Positions 18,293 through 26,945 of a stretch of DNA of 64,000 nt are shown piece by piece; within the stretch, counting starts at the first letter, position 1; the number at the start of each line of letters is the position of its first letter. The translations under genes and the position numbers were made by a program. The stretch lies in contig NZ_CP061771.1 of NCBI RefSeq assembly GCF_011751885.2, positions 3,224,001-3,288,000 of the forward strand, written 5' to 3'. The notes beneath the pieces are model-generated. The model was not told the DNA's origin. It worked only from the letters and a program-made list of their open reading frames with translations, and ran no database searches. This stretch comes from Salinibacterium sp. ZJ450. GTDB taxonomy: Bacteria; Actinomycetota; Actinomycetes; Actinomycetales; Microbacteriaceae.

Positions 18293-18298
18293 ATTATA
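18293..18298 (-). promoter_or_regulatory. Possible -10 element for the P450 gene
   Basis: On the minus strand TATAAT occurs 70 nt upstream of the P450 start, in the 202-bp gap after the LLM gene. No good -35 at 16-18 nt was found (TTGATT is 20 nt away). Within the same gap, AACTATGAA appears twice, at 18282-18290 and 18403-18411. Confidence 0.3.
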
Positions 18299-18425
18299 CT
18301 TGCACGAGTGTCTCCCGGAATCAACGGAGGAGCGCCGCGCCGTTGTAAGTGATCGAGCTGAGCGAGAAACTGCTCGTTGGATCACCGCGTTGAGCTGTCG
18401 CTAACTATGAAAAGAATCCTCGATT

Positions 18426-19529
18426 TCATCGCCCCTGGAGGACAGGCAGGATGTGGTGCACCAAGCGGCCGCGGACCTCCTCGTGTTCCGGCTGATCCGG
18501 GGTCGAGAACATCATCGAGAATCGGTCCACGCCGAGTTCGGCGATGTCCTGCAACCGGTCCAGGCAATACGCCGGCTCCCCGACGATCGCATACGAGTCG
18601 AGGTATTCGTCGTCTACGGACGCGCGGCCCTGCGTGGACTTTGCGTGCTGGTTGATGTCGTAGGAATCGCGGATGCTCTCCAGCACGGTCCGCTCGTGGT
18701 CGCTGGCTGCGCCTCGCACTTCGCGGTCCATCACCCGGAACCGGGACCCGGCCATGACGAACGGCATCATCAGCTCCTTTGCACGTTCAGCGGAGATGTC
18801 CGCGTCGACCACGCTGATCGGAACATAGGCGCTGAACGACAGCTCGCCCGGATCACGTCCGGCCTGCTCGGCGGCACCGCGAGCGAGGTCGATCGCCCAC
18901 GCGATGCGTTCACGGTCGGCGCCGAGGAAGAGCGCGACACGGTCGGCGACCCGGCCCGCCATCTGGATAGCTTTCGGCCCGGTTGCGGCCACCTCGATGG
19001 GGACGCGTGGCACATCGCGATCCATCCAGACCAGCGCACTCGCCGGCGGAAAGTGACCTGCGGCGAGGTCGTCGAAACCGTGCACCGCGCCCTCCATGGT
19101 CGGCGCCGCTTCGGCCAGCGGGATCGACCCGCCCTCGAGGTATGTCTTCAGGTGACGGATGTAGCGCTCGAGGTATCGCAGGCGTGTCGGCGAGAGTCCA
19201 ATGTGCGCGAGTGCCGTGTCGCCACGGCCTATCACGAGATTCGCACGACCACCCGAGGACTCCTGCAGCGCAGCGAATCCGCTCGCCATCACGGCAGGAT
19301 GTCTGGTGAGCGGGACGGCCACGCCGCTGGAGAAGTGGATGCGCTGGGTGCGCTGGGCGATCGCCGACAGGACCACGAACATCTCGGGAGCGATCGACTG
19401 GGTATCCGGATAGCGGACACCATCCCACCCTTCTGCCTCATAGGTTTCGGCCGTTTCGATCGTCGGCGCCATGCGCGGATCGTGGAAGCGAGAGATCGAC
19501 GTCCAGCACTGGGCGATCGCGGTACTCAT
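18426..19529 (-). CDS. LLM-class flavin-dependent oxidoreductase (probably F420 type)
   Basis: A 367-residue luciferase-like TIM-barrel enzyme. It shows GWDGVRYPDTQ near residue 34, HFSSGVAVPLTRHPAVMAS, then NLVIGRGDTALAHIG and VAATGPKAIQMAGRVADRVALF, the flavin-binding strands of the F420-linked branch (Mer/Fgd-like). It likely reduces or oxidises a small organic substrate. It stands alone upstream of the P450 with a 202-bp gap, and is divergent from the small Dabb gene at 19613. Confidence 0.88.
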   Translation of the reverse strand: MSTAIAQCWTSISRFHDPRMAPTIETAETYEAEGWDGVRYPDTQSIAPEMFVVLSAIAQRTQRIHFSSGVAVPLTRHPAVMASGFAALQESSGGRANLVIGRGDTALAHIGLSPTRLRYLERYIRHLKTYLEGGSIPLAEAAPTMEGAVHGFDDLAAGHFPPASALVWMDRDVPRVPIEVAATGPKAIQMAGRVADRVALFLGADRERIAWAIDLARGAAEQAGRDPGELSFSAYVPISVVDADISAERAKELMMPFVMAGSRFRVMDREVRGAASDHERTVLESIRDSYDINQHAKSTQGRASVDDEYLDSYAIVGEPAYCLDRLQDIAELGVDRFSMMFSTPDQPEHEEVRGRLVHHILPVLQGR

Positions 19530-19612
19530 CAGGTTTCATTCCTCTTCTGCACGAGCGACGGCCCGGCGACACGGTGTTGCATTTTTCAACTCGACTGCCC
19601 CAGACTCGGGGC

Positions 19613-19915
19613 ATGATTCGTCACTGCTCACTCTGGAAGTTCACGGACAACGCGCCGGCCGGCCTCATGGAAGAACTCACCGACGCCTTCTACGCGGCGG
19701 CGGGCGAGATCCCCTCAGTGCGCGCGTGCCACGTAGGCGAGAACATGGGCTACTTGCCCACGAACCACGACTTTGCGCTCACGATCGACTTCGACGATCT
19801 CGACGGCTATCGCGAGTACGTCGCCCATGACCGCCACATGGAACTCTTCAAGAGCTACCTCGAGCCCTATCTGGAGTCCCGAGCCGCGGTGCAGTTCGAG
19901 CTCCGCGCCGACTGA
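19613..19915 (+). CDS. Dabb (stress-responsive A/B barrel) domain protein
   Basis: A 100-residue single-domain protein. MIRHCSLWKFTDNAPAGLME and the end DGYREYVAHDRHMELFKSYL match dimeric alpha/beta-barrel (Dabb) proteins. I chose the internal ATG at 19613 because the family starts right at this strand. Known Dabb relatives include olivetolic acid cyclase, so a catalytic role on a polyketone-like ring-opened product is possible but unproven. It lies alone between two minus-strand genes. Confidence 0.85.
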   Translation: MIRHCSLWKFTDNAPAGLMEELTDAFYAAAGEIPSVRACHVGENMGYLPTNHDFALTIDFDDLDGYREYVAHDRHMELFKSYLEPYLESRAAVQFELRAD

Positions 19916-19950
19916 TCGATCGGGTCGATCGGCGGCGCCGGCGCGGAGCT
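19899..19950. terminator. Long hairpin between convergent genes
   Basis: AGCTCCGCGCCG and CGGCGCGGAGCT form a 12-bp stem around a 28-nt loop that itself contains repeated GATCG. The left arm covers the last codons of the Dabb gene. It lies between the convergent Dabb and SDR genes. No T-run follows, so it could be a folding signal rather than an intrinsic terminator. Confidence 0.5.
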
Positions 19951-19958
19951 AGTGACGC

Positions 19959-20705
19959 CTACGCCGGCTGGCTGACGTGCCGGTATAGCGCGAACGTGTT
20001 GTTCAGGAACCCTCCGTCGACCACGATGTTCTGCCCGGTGACGTAGCCGGCGTCCTCGGACGCGAGGAAGCTGACCACGCTCGCCATGTCGGCCGGGCCT
20101 GCGAGCCGACCCAGGGGGATGAACGGAGCCTTCTGAGGCTCGTCGCCCTCTTGGATGGCGCGATTCGTTCCTTCCGTCTGGACGCTGCCCGGCGCGACAC
20201 CGTTGACGCGGATACCGTCTGGAGCGAACTCGATTGACGCCTGCTGGATGAGCATGGCAGCAGCAGCCTTGGACGCCGCATACGACCCGACCCCGACCGC
20301 CGGAGCGAGCGCAGACATCGAGGTGATGTTTACGATGGCACCCTTGCCATCGGCTGCGAGCTGCGGATGGAACGCCTGCATGCACAGCAAGTTTCCCCGC
20401 ACGTTGATCGAGAAAACGCGGTCGAACTCTTCGACTGAGATGCTCAACAGCGGCGACCACAGGTAGATACCCGCGCTGTTGACCAGCACGCTGAGTTCGG
20501 GCACCTGCGCCGCGGCCGCCTTCACGGACTCGGGGTTGCCGACATCCAGCTGCAGCGCTGTTCCGCCGAGCTTCTCAGCGGCGGCCTGGGCCAGCTCTGT
20601 GTCGTAATCGGTCGTGTAGATGTGGTAGCCGTCGTCGGTCAATCGCTTCGCGATTCCGAACCCGATTCCCTGTCCGGCACCAGTAACGAGTGCGTAGCGT
20701 GTCAT
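19959..20705 (-). CDS. SDR-family oxidoreductase
   Basis: A 248-residue classical SDR starting MTRYALVTGAGQGIG; the ATG at 20705 follows GGGAG. DYDTEL ends strand two (NAD type), NSAG replaces NNAG, the catalytic Ser is in NITSMSA, and YAASKAA carries Tyr/Lys. It is a close paralogue of 26122-26901. The divergent gene at 20828 shares a 123-bp promoter region with a perfect inverted repeat (20731-20758). Confidence 0.92.
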   Translation of the reverse strand: MTRYALVTGAGQGIGFGIAKRLTDDGYHIYTTDYDTELAQAAAEKLGGTALQLDVGNPESVKAAAAQVPELSVLVNSAGIYLWSPLLSISVEEFDRVFSINVRGNLLCMQAFHPQLAADGKGAIVNITSMSALAPAVGVGSYAASKAAAAMLIQQASIEFAPDGIRVNGVAPGSVQTEGTNRAIQEGDEPQKAPFIPLGRLAGPADMASVVSFLASEDAGYVTGQNIVVDGGFLNNTFALYRHVSQPA

Positions 20706-20730
20706 GAAGTCTCCCAATCGTTTGTGCCTC

Positions 20731-20758
20731 TGTGTTTATCATTTATAGGATAAACACA
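20731..20758. promoter_or_regulatory. Perfect 10-bp inverted repeat, probable operator
   Basis: TGTGTTTATC and GATAAACACA are exact inverted copies separated by 8 bp (ATTTATAG). The element starts 26 bp before the minus-strand SDR and ends 70 bp before the plus-strand SDR. Its symmetry and placement suit a dimeric repressor (TetR or GntR type) controlling both directions. No such regulator is adjacent. Confidence 0.65.
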
Positions 20759-20827
20759 TATGTCGCGCCAAGAGGGTGCGACGGATTCGACCGAAACCCA
20801 GCACCGACACGACGGAGTGGACCGGAC

Positions 20828-21673
20828 ATGGCCAGCGGCAAATTTGATGGCGCCTATCGCGCACTTGTGACCGGGTCGAGCCCAGGAGGGATCGGGGCGG
20901 CGATCACACGGAGACTCGTTGACAGCGCGCTGAGCCGACAGCTCGAGCCGCGTATCACGATCACTGCGACGAAGCCGACGGAGGAACTCGCGGCGTTCGC
21001 CGATTCGCAGCGTGATCGAGGCGCGAAGATTCTGGTCCTCACCGGTGACCTGCAGACAACAACGTTTCCTGTTGAAGTCGCCGAACGCGCTGTTGAGTTC
21101 GCGGATGGCCTCGACACACTGGTCTCGAACGCCGGCAACACGATGCTCGGGCGTCTCGTGGACCAGACGACAGTCGGGGAGTGGGACGCGGTGATGAATG
21201 TGCACGCCCGCGCGGCCTGGCTGCTGGCGTCAACCGCGTATCCCGCGCTCCGCGCTGCTCGCGGGTCGTTCATCGCGACCACCTCGACCAGCGGGATGAG
21301 CCCGCACCCCGGCCTCGGGGCGTACTCACCCGCGAAGGCCGCCCTCATCCGCCTCATTGAGAATCTCGCTCTCGAATGGGGGCCGGTGGGGATCCGCGCG
21401 AACGCGGTCGCTCCCGGTCCGATCGTCACGCCGATCAGCCAGAAGTCGCGTCCGGATATGGGCGAGGACGAGATGCGCGAGATGCTCGCGCAGCGCGCAG
21501 AGGCGATGCCGCTTCGGGTGCTTGGCGAGCCGGATGACATCGCCGAGGCCGTGGCCTTCCTCGCGAGCCCCGCGGCCAAGTTCATCACCGGGCAGAATCT
21601 CGCCGTCGACGGCGGACTGTCCATCAGCGCGAACTTACGAGTGCCCATGCGCCACCGACTCACCGTGGAGTGA
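20828..21673 (+). CDS. SDR-family oxidoreductase
   Basis: A 281-residue SDR with an unusual glycine loop TGSSPGGIG near residue 15 and a longer first segment. NAGNTM stands in for NNAG, TTSTSGMS holds the Ser and YSPAKAA the Tyr/Lys. The C-terminal GQNLAVDGGLS is standard. The ATG follows GTGGACCGGAC, a weak ribosome site. It is followed after 62 nt by the NTF2 gene. Confidence 0.9.
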   Translation: MASGKFDGAYRALVTGSSPGGIGAAITRRLVDSALSRQLEPRITITATKPTEELAAFADSQRDRGAKILVLTGDLQTTTFPVEVAERAVEFADGLDTLVSNAGNTMLGRLVDQTTVGEWDAVMNVHARAAWLLASTAYPALRAARGSFIATTSTSGMSPHPGLGAYSPAKAALIRLIENLALEWGPVGIRANAVAPGPIVTPISQKSRPDMGEDEMREMLAQRAEAMPLRVLGEPDDIAEAVAFLASPAAKFITGQNLAVDGGLSISANLRVPMRHRLTVE

Positions 21674-21735
21674 GCGACAAGTTCCACCGCACGGGCAATA
21701 AACCACGACACAACAACGACAGCAAAGGGATGATC

Positions 21736-22227
21736 ATGACTGAAACCGCCGTACGCACCGAGGCCGATGAGATCGAGGCAATCCGCCGGCTCAAGGCCCG
21801 TTACTTCCGCGCCCTCGACACCAAGGATTGGGATGAATTCGGAGCCGTCTTCACAGAGGATGCGGCCATCGGGCCGATCGATAACGGCTTCACCGACGAG
21901 CTCCTGGCGCTCCGCCCCGCCGTGGAACGGCAGCCTGTGGCGGCATCCGGCATCGGCGCCTTCGTCGAGCGCGTCGCAACCAACATCGGCCCGCTCATCT
22001 CCACCCATCACGGCCACCAGCCGGAGATCGAACTGACCGGCGACGACGAGGCGACGGGCATCTGGGCGATGGAAGACGTGCTCGTGTGGCCGGCAGACGG
22101 CTATCGCCTGCGTGGAACTGGGCACTACTGGGAGACCTATCGCAAGGTCGACGGCGTGTGGAAGATCGCCTCGATGAAGCTCACCCGGCTTTACGTGCAC
22201 GTCGAGCGGATCGATTCGCTGGCCTGA
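21736..22227 (+). CDS. NTF2-fold (SnoaL-like) protein
   Basis: A 163-residue SnoaL-like protein with EADEIEAIRRLKARYFRALD, TKDWDEFGAVFTEDAAIGP, STHHGHQPEIELTGDDEATG and RGTGHYWETYRKVDGVWKI. I chose the ATG at 21736 behind AAAGGG. These are common motifs of the NTF2 group that acts on steroid or terpene-like substrates. An obviously related but frameshifted copy lies at 24632-25122. The araC remnant begins about 100 nt downstream. Confidence 0.9.
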   Translation: MTETAVRTEADEIEAIRRLKARYFRALDTKDWDEFGAVFTEDAAIGPIDNGFTDELLALRPAVERQPVAASGIGAFVERVATNIGPLISTHHGHQPEIELTGDDEATGIWAMEDVLVWPADGYRLRGTGHYWETYRKVDGVWKIASMKLTRLYVHVERIDSLA

Positions 22228-22324
22228 GCCCCCGCATCGGAATTCACGCCGCCGAGTTCGGAATTCGCGCCAAGTTCTACATCGTCGAAATGATGCCGGT
22301 CAGATGAGCGTTACGGGGGGCCGG

Positions 22325-23347
22325 GTGAAACCCGATACACAGTCCGCGCTGCGGATCGACGACGCATACCTGCGGATCATGTGCGAGGTGCTCGAGGAGC
22401 ACGGAATCGACTCGCGAGACGTGCTAGCGTGAGCGGGATTGCCCAGGCGCATGCCCGACCGTGAGACGACCACGAGTGCCGAGACAAGCATTGCGTTCCG
22501 GCGCGCGTTCGCCGCGGCCACCGACCGGCGGCGAGGGATCTGGTCTCTCGTCGCCGGACGGCTCGCACTGCGGACCCCGAATCCGTATGGGCTGGCCACG
22601 CGCACGGCGCGACATCGAGTCTGTGGTCCGAATTCTCGAGCACGGCGATCTCCACCTCGCCCTTATCTCGGTCATCCCCCTGCGTGACGCCGCAGGGCAG
22701 CTGGTCGGTGTCAAATTCGATGTGTCCGCTGCTCCGCCGGACCTGCGTGACTACGAACAGGTCGTCTCCGTCACCGCGCATATCCGCGGCTGGGACAGCA
22801 TCTGGGCGGGCGCGTTCCCGTATCGCCGCATGGAGTTGCCCGTCTCGCTGTCGCTCGATGCCATCAACCGCCGGAATTACGCAGGTATCGTTCGCACCTC
22901 CAGCCGGCCGCAACTGCATTGGTACCCCGACATCAGCAGCCGTCCACTTCCCGGCGCGAACGAATTCTGCATCGGCAGCACCTCCGAGACCTCACGACGA
23001 TGATCAGAGAGGTGCGCCGATCGAAAGGTATCCGCGACCGAATCGTCGACCGACTACGGGCCCCCGGCGGGGCAACCTGCACAGTCGGACAACTGGCGAG
23101 CGAGTTCGGCACCTCGACACGTTCGCTGCAACGAGCGCTCGCCAAGCAGGGCCTCTCCTTTCGCGCACTGCAGGAATCCGTGAAGCGCGAACTAGCCACT
23201 TCAGGCTTGCGCGGCACGTCGAAACCGATCGCCGAAATAGCCCTGGATCTCGGTTATGCCTCGCCGACGAGTTTCAGCGACGCGTTCAGCAATTGGTTCG
23301 GGCAATCTCCGTCTGCGTACCGAGCCGCCGCACGGGTAATGCGGTAG
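22325..23347 (+). pseudogene. Decayed AraC-family regulator (copy of 9783-10817)
   Basis: The sequence follows the intact regulator from its start (VKPDTQSALRIDDAYLRIMC at a GTG) to the DNA-binding domain (FGTSTRSLQRALAKQGLSF) and FGQSPSAYR. It is broken by an in-frame TGA at codon 37 (after DVLA), a frameshift near 22608 (within TARTA... before DIESVVRILEHGD) and another near 22966 (after GANE). The three pieces together cover the whole 340 residues. A protein could only come from the last 140 residues, which still hold an intact helix-turn-helix and a possible start at 22919, but with no good ribosome site. Confidence 0.88.
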
Positions 23348-23430
23348 TCCAGCAGCCGTTGACCGACCCGACCACGCGGGATACGATCCGTCGACCATTC
23401 AGCCAGACGAACTGAGACAAAGGAGTCCAT

Positions 23431-23529
23431 ATGACCGACCGTACCTACGCGGAGCCGGCCGAACGCGCCAAGTCGATCGACGAGCGCGCTGCCCGACTTG
23501 CCTCCGGCAACCCCGTCCCGGTGAGCTGA
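23431..23529 (+). pseudogene. SDR remnant with large internal deletion (copy of 8903-9715)
   Basis: A 32-codon frame preceded by AAAGGAGTCCAT, the same leader as the intact SDR (GAAGGAGTCTAT). Its last part PAERAKSIDERAARLASGNP is nearly identical to the last part of the intact SDR, and both end in the same way before the NTF2 gene. Only the first few codons and the last 24 remain, so roughly 715 bp were lost in frame. It may still be translated and keep coupling to the NTF2 gene, but cannot be an enzyme. Confidence 0.85.
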
Positions 23530-23538
23530 GGAGAAGCG

Positions 23539-24066
23539 ATGAGCTACAACGTGACCGCCGAAGAGCGGAATCAAATCAGCCAGGGCCTGTACGCCTACTG
23601 CCGCGGTCTCGACCGGTTCGATCGGGAGCTGGCGTTGTCGCCGTTCGCGGCCGACGCACACCTGGTCTACAGCGGGATTTTTGAGGGCACCGCGCCAGAG
23701 TTTATGAACTGGATCTGGCCGATCCATGCCAGCATGTTCGTGCACGTGCACCGGGTGGTGAACATCTTCATCGAGCGCAATACGGACGGCGACCTCGTCA
23801 GCGAGTCGTACGTCCAGGTCCTGCTGCGCACGACCTCAGCCAGCGGCTCGATGACCGACAACATTGGGAACGGACGCTACGTCGACCGCTGGGCGGAGCA
23901 GGATGGAAGGGTCGTCATCGTCGAGCGCGACTATGTACTCGACGCCACGCGCGCGTATCCGCACGAGCAACAAGACCTATCCGCGGTGCGACCTGCATCG
24001 CAGGGCGCCGCACTCACCTGGGCGAGGGACGAGTCGGATGCCTCCTACCGGCTGCTTCGCGCATGA
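23539..24066 (+). CDS. NTF2-fold (SnoaL-like) protein
   Basis: A 175-residue paralogue of the 8346 protein: VTAEERNQISQGLYAYCRGL is identical, then the middle (EGTAPEFMNWIWPIHASMF) diverges. GDLVSESYVQVLLR and DRWAEQDGRVVIVERDY keep the fold. It is intact, starts 9 nt after the SDR remnant behind GAGGAGAAGCG, and overlaps the next gene in ATGA. Confidence 0.88.
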   Translation: MSYNVTAEERNQISQGLYAYCRGLDRFDRELALSPFAADAHLVYSGIFEGTAPEFMNWIWPIHASMFVHVHRVVNIFIERNTDGDLVSESYVQVLLRTTSASGSMTDNIGNGRYVDRWAEQDGRVVIVERDYVLDATRAYPHEQQDLSAVRPASQGAALTWARDESDASYRLLRA

Positions 24067-24635
24067 CCGCGATTCCCTATCTTGTGACCGCCGAGGAGCG
24101 GAACCAGATCGAGCAGGCGCTCGCCGCGTATTGCCGCGGACTCGACCGTTTCGACCGCGAGATCGCGCTCTGGGCTTTCGCCCCTTGCGCGGTCCTCAAC
24201 TACAGCGGAATCTACGTGGGTGACGCACCCGGTTTCGTGAACTGGGTATGGCCATTCCACGAGAAGCTGGAGCTGAACGTGCATCGCGTCGCGAACGTCT
24301 TCATTGACCGTAACCCGTCCGGAGACCTTGTCAGCGAGGCGTATGTCACGTCGCTGCTGCGCCGCCGCGAGGGCGCGATCCATGTCGACCGGGTCGGGTA
24401 CGGCCGCTACATCGATCGGTGGGCAGAAACCGATGGTCGACTGGCGATCGTTGAGCGTGATTACGTGAATGATCTCATCACCGAACAAGAAAATCCCGCG
24501 AACGCGGCGCGCCCGGTAGCCCCGACCGCCGGGGTTCCCGTCCGCGAGCCGGGTCGGAACCGCGGCGATGCGTCATACCGGCTGCTCACGGGAGCCGCCA
24601 TCCGACAGCCCTTAACAGAAGGAGCACACTCATGA
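24063..24635 (+). CDS. NTF2-fold (SnoaL-like) protein
   Basis: A 190-residue paralogue with VTAEERNQIEQALAAYCRGL, YSGIYVGDAPGFVNWVWPFH, HRVANVFIDRNPSGDL and DASYRLLTGA. From about residue 45 it is far closer to the 8346 protein than the neighbouring 23539 copy. Coupled upstream and downstream by 4-nt overlaps. Two related proteins side by side suggest either a heteromer or separate substrates. Confidence 0.88.
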   Translation: MTAIPYLVTAEERNQIEQALAAYCRGLDRFDREIALWAFAPCAVLNYSGIYVGDAPGFVNWVWPFHEKLELNVHRVANVFIDRNPSGDLVSEAYVTSLLRRREGAIHVDRVGYGRYIDRWAETDGRLAIVERDYVNDLITEQENPANAARPVAPTAGVPVREPGRNRGDASYRLLTGAAIRQPLTEGAHS

Positions 24636-25122
24636 CCGACACCGTCCTGCGTACCCGAACCGACGAGATCGAGGCGATCAAGCAGCTCAAGGCCAGATAT
24701 TTTCGTGCTCTGGACACCAAGGACTGGGACGCGTTTCGGGGCGTCTTCGTCGAGGATCCCCAGATCGGCCCGATCGAGAACGGCTTCCCCCGACTACCTG
24801 CTGGCACTGCGGCCGCCTGAAGCGCGGGACCAGGTCACCAGCGGCACGAACTTCGACGCGTTCATCGAGCGCAATCGGCTGTTCATTGGCCCCCTGATCA
24901 CGACGCATCACGGGTACCAGCCGGAAATCGAACTCACCGGCGAGAACGAGGCGGCGGGTATCTGTGAGGACGTCTTGGTCTGGAAGCGCGAAGGGTTACC
25001 GCCTGCGCGGGACCGGGCACTACTGGGAGACCTACCGCCAGGTCAACGGGGCGTGGAAGATCGCCTCGCTCAAGCTCACCCGGCTCTACGTCTATGTGGA
25101 GAAGATCGAGCCACTGGGGTGA
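24632..25122 (+). pseudogene. Frameshifted NTF2 gene (copy of 21736-22227)
   Basis: It begins RTDEIEAIKQLKARYFRALD like the intact copy and continues TKDWDAF. A +1 shift in a run of five C near 24787 moves the frame to DYLLALRPPEARDQVT and TTHHGYQPEIELTGENEAAG. A second shift near 24993, in GGG, moves it to GYRLRGTGHYWETYRQVNG, ending IEPLG and TGA. Both shifts are in short homopolymers and would be repaired by removing one base each, so sequencing error must be considered. As read, it encodes only 62 residues. Confidence 0.8.
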
Positions 25123-25128
25123 CCACCC

Positions 25129-25158
25129 GGCGCGGCAGTTCAAGCGAACTGCCGCGCC
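25129..25158. terminator. Bidirectional terminator
   Basis: GGCGCGGCAGTTC and GAACTGCCGCGCC are a perfect 13-bp stem with loop AAGC, between the convergent NTF2 pseudogene and LLM gene. Confidence 0.85.
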
Positions 25159-25178
25159 CAAGTCCTGACGGGAAGTCG

Positions 25179-26072
25179 TCAGAGCATGAGGTCTGTCGCG
25201 TAGTACTCGAGCGAAGCGATAACCGAAGTCGCATCGTCGCCGGGAACTCTGACCACGAACCAGTCAACACCGGCGTCGGCGAGCGCTGCGAGATACTCTC
25301 GGTGCTCGGCCGCTGAGTGATCCGCGAACATCACGCGTGCCTGCGGGGTCAGCACCTGAACCACGACCTCGGCGTCCTCGCCGCGCAGCTCCCGCGCCAG
25401 GTCACGCACCTCTCGAATGTCGCCCACGAGCCCGTCGACTCCCGCGATTGCCGCCGTATTGATCCTCGACGCCGCCTCGGAGCCGATCAGCAGCGGACTC
25501 CAACCGCCCGACCGAGCCGCCCGATCCCGCGCCCGGCGCCCATTCCCACCGATCCACAGTGGTGGTCCTCCCGGCTGTACCGGCACCGGTCGGCTCACTA
25601 TCTCACTGGCGTCGAAGTTCATACCCGACCGGCTCACTGGCTCCCCCGCCCAGATCTCCGGGAGCACCGCGAGCGCCTCATCGAGGAGCGTATTGCGTTC
25701 CTCGAACGGCACGCCGAGGGCATCGAATTCCGCGCGCAGGTAGCCGGCGCCTACGACGGCCGTTACCCTGCCGCGCGACAGCAGATCGATCGTCGCCAGC
25801 GCTTTGGCGACCATGAACGGCCGGTGATACGGCAGCACGACGAGAAAGGTCATCAGGCGCACTCGCTCGGTGATGGCCGCGCAGAACGCCAACGATGCGA
25901 GCATGTCGAAAGTCGGATGCCCCGGCGGGCTGTCAATCCATGCCTTCGACGGTGCCGGATGCTCAGTGAACGCGAGGGCGTGGTACCCCAGACAATCCAC
26001 CGCGCGCGCTATCGCCTCGACGTCGTCCGCCGTACTCACCGCCTCGAGTGGAAACTCCACTGTGTATTTCAT
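25179..26072 (-). CDS. LLM-class flavin-dependent oxidoreductase
   Basis: A 297-residue TIM-barrel LLM protein, F420/FMN branch. MKYTVEFPLE is followed by GYHALAFTEHPAP, LMTFLVVLPYHRPF, then AVVGAGYLRAEFDALGV, PPLWIGGNGRRARDRAAR and DWFVVRVPGD. This short form is typical of F420-dependent family members in Actinobacteria. Last gene of the CoA-transferase/SDR/LLM transcript (49-nt gap). Confidence 0.87.
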   Translation of the reverse strand: MKYTVEFPLEAVSTADDVEAIARAVDCLGYHALAFTEHPAPSKAWIDSPPGHPTFDMLASLAFCAAITERVRLMTFLVVLPYHRPFMVAKALATIDLLSRGRVTAVVGAGYLRAEFDALGVPFEERNTLLDEALAVLPEIWAGEPVSRSGMNFDASEIVSRPVPVQPGGPPLWIGGNGRRARDRAARSGGWSPLLIGSEAASRINTAAIAGVDGLVGDIREVRDLARELRGEDAEVVVQVLTPQARVMFADHSAAEHREYLAALADAGVDWFVVRVPGDDATSVIASLEYYATDLML

Positions 26073-26121
26073 ACTTCCCCCTCAACTCGGACTACGCACG
26101 TGACTGGCCGGCATCTGGCGG

Positions 26122-26901
26122 TTAGCGCTGGCCGAGGGCCTCCGTCGACGCCTTCGTCGACCCGTAAGCCGCCGCGCGGTAGAAGTTGAACAGCGCGGTC
26201 GTGTATCCGCCGTCGACAGTCAACGATTGCCCGGTGATGTATGACGAGTCCGGACCGACGAGGAACGACACTGCCGACGCGATATCCGCCGGCGCGCCGG
26301 CCCGGCCGAGCGGGATGAGTGCGGACTCACGAGGCGATTCGCCGCCGGCGAGCGCGTTCTTCATGCCTTCTGTCTGAATCGTGCCGGGGGCGACCGAATT
26401 CACACGGATGCCGCGCTCGGCGTACTCGAGCGCTGCGAGCTTCGTGACGCCGTGTGCAGCCGCCTTCGAAGCCGAGTAGGCGCTTACCCCCGGTGAAGCG
26501 TGGTCCTGCGACATCGAGGTGATGTTCACGATCGCGCCCCCGCCACGGGCAGCGATGATCGGAGCGAAAGCGTTGATCGTCAAGATGGGGCCGAGCACGT
26601 TGACGTGAAACAGTTGGTCGAAGTCGGCGACGCTGATGTCACGGAAGCCGAGCCACGGGTAGATCCCGGCGCTATTGACGAGGGCGTCCAGCTCGGGCAC
26701 CTGCGCCACGGCCGCTGCCACACTGTCCGCATCGCTCACATCAAGCCGAATCGGCGTGCCCCCAAGCTGCTTCGCGGCCTGCTCGGCGAGTTCGGCTGAG
26801 TAATCCGTCACGTAGACGTGAAAGCCGTCGTCGGCCAGCCGCTTGGCGATGCCGTAACCGATGCCTTGGCCAGAGCCGGTAACCAGCGCGTACTTCGTCA
26901 T
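26122..26901 (-). CDS. SDR-family oxidoreductase
   Basis: A 259-residue SDR closely related to 19959-20705. TGSGQGIG near residue 9, DYSAEL, NSAG, NITSMSQ with Ser and YSASKAA with Tyr/Lys. The ATG at 26901 follows AAAGGAGATCAAGG. It keeps a C-terminal tail (FYRAAAYGSTKAS) beyond the DGG block, like its paralogue's. It follows the CoA-transferase by 44 nt. Confidence 0.92.
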   Translation of the reverse strand: MTKYALVTGSGQGIGYGIAKRLADDGFHVYVTDYSAELAEQAAKQLGGTPIRLDVSDADSVAAAVAQVPELDALVNSAGIYPWLGFRDISVADFDQLFHVNVLGPILTINAFAPIIAARGGGAIVNITSMSQDHASPGVSAYSASKAAAHGVTKLAALEYAERGIRVNSVAPGTIQTEGMKNALAGGESPRESALIPLGRAGAPADIASAVSFLVGPDSSYITGQSLTVDGGYTTALFNFYRAAAYGSTKASTEALGQR

Positions 26902-26945
26902 CCTTGATCTCCTTTGATTCATCTGTGTTCTGGGGTAGCTGGGCG

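Noticed and set aside
22919-23347. The last 142 codons of the araC relic as an independent small DNA-binding protein
   Set aside because: No ribosome site at the ATG, and it is the in-frame tail of a gene broken at three places; kept as pseudogene.
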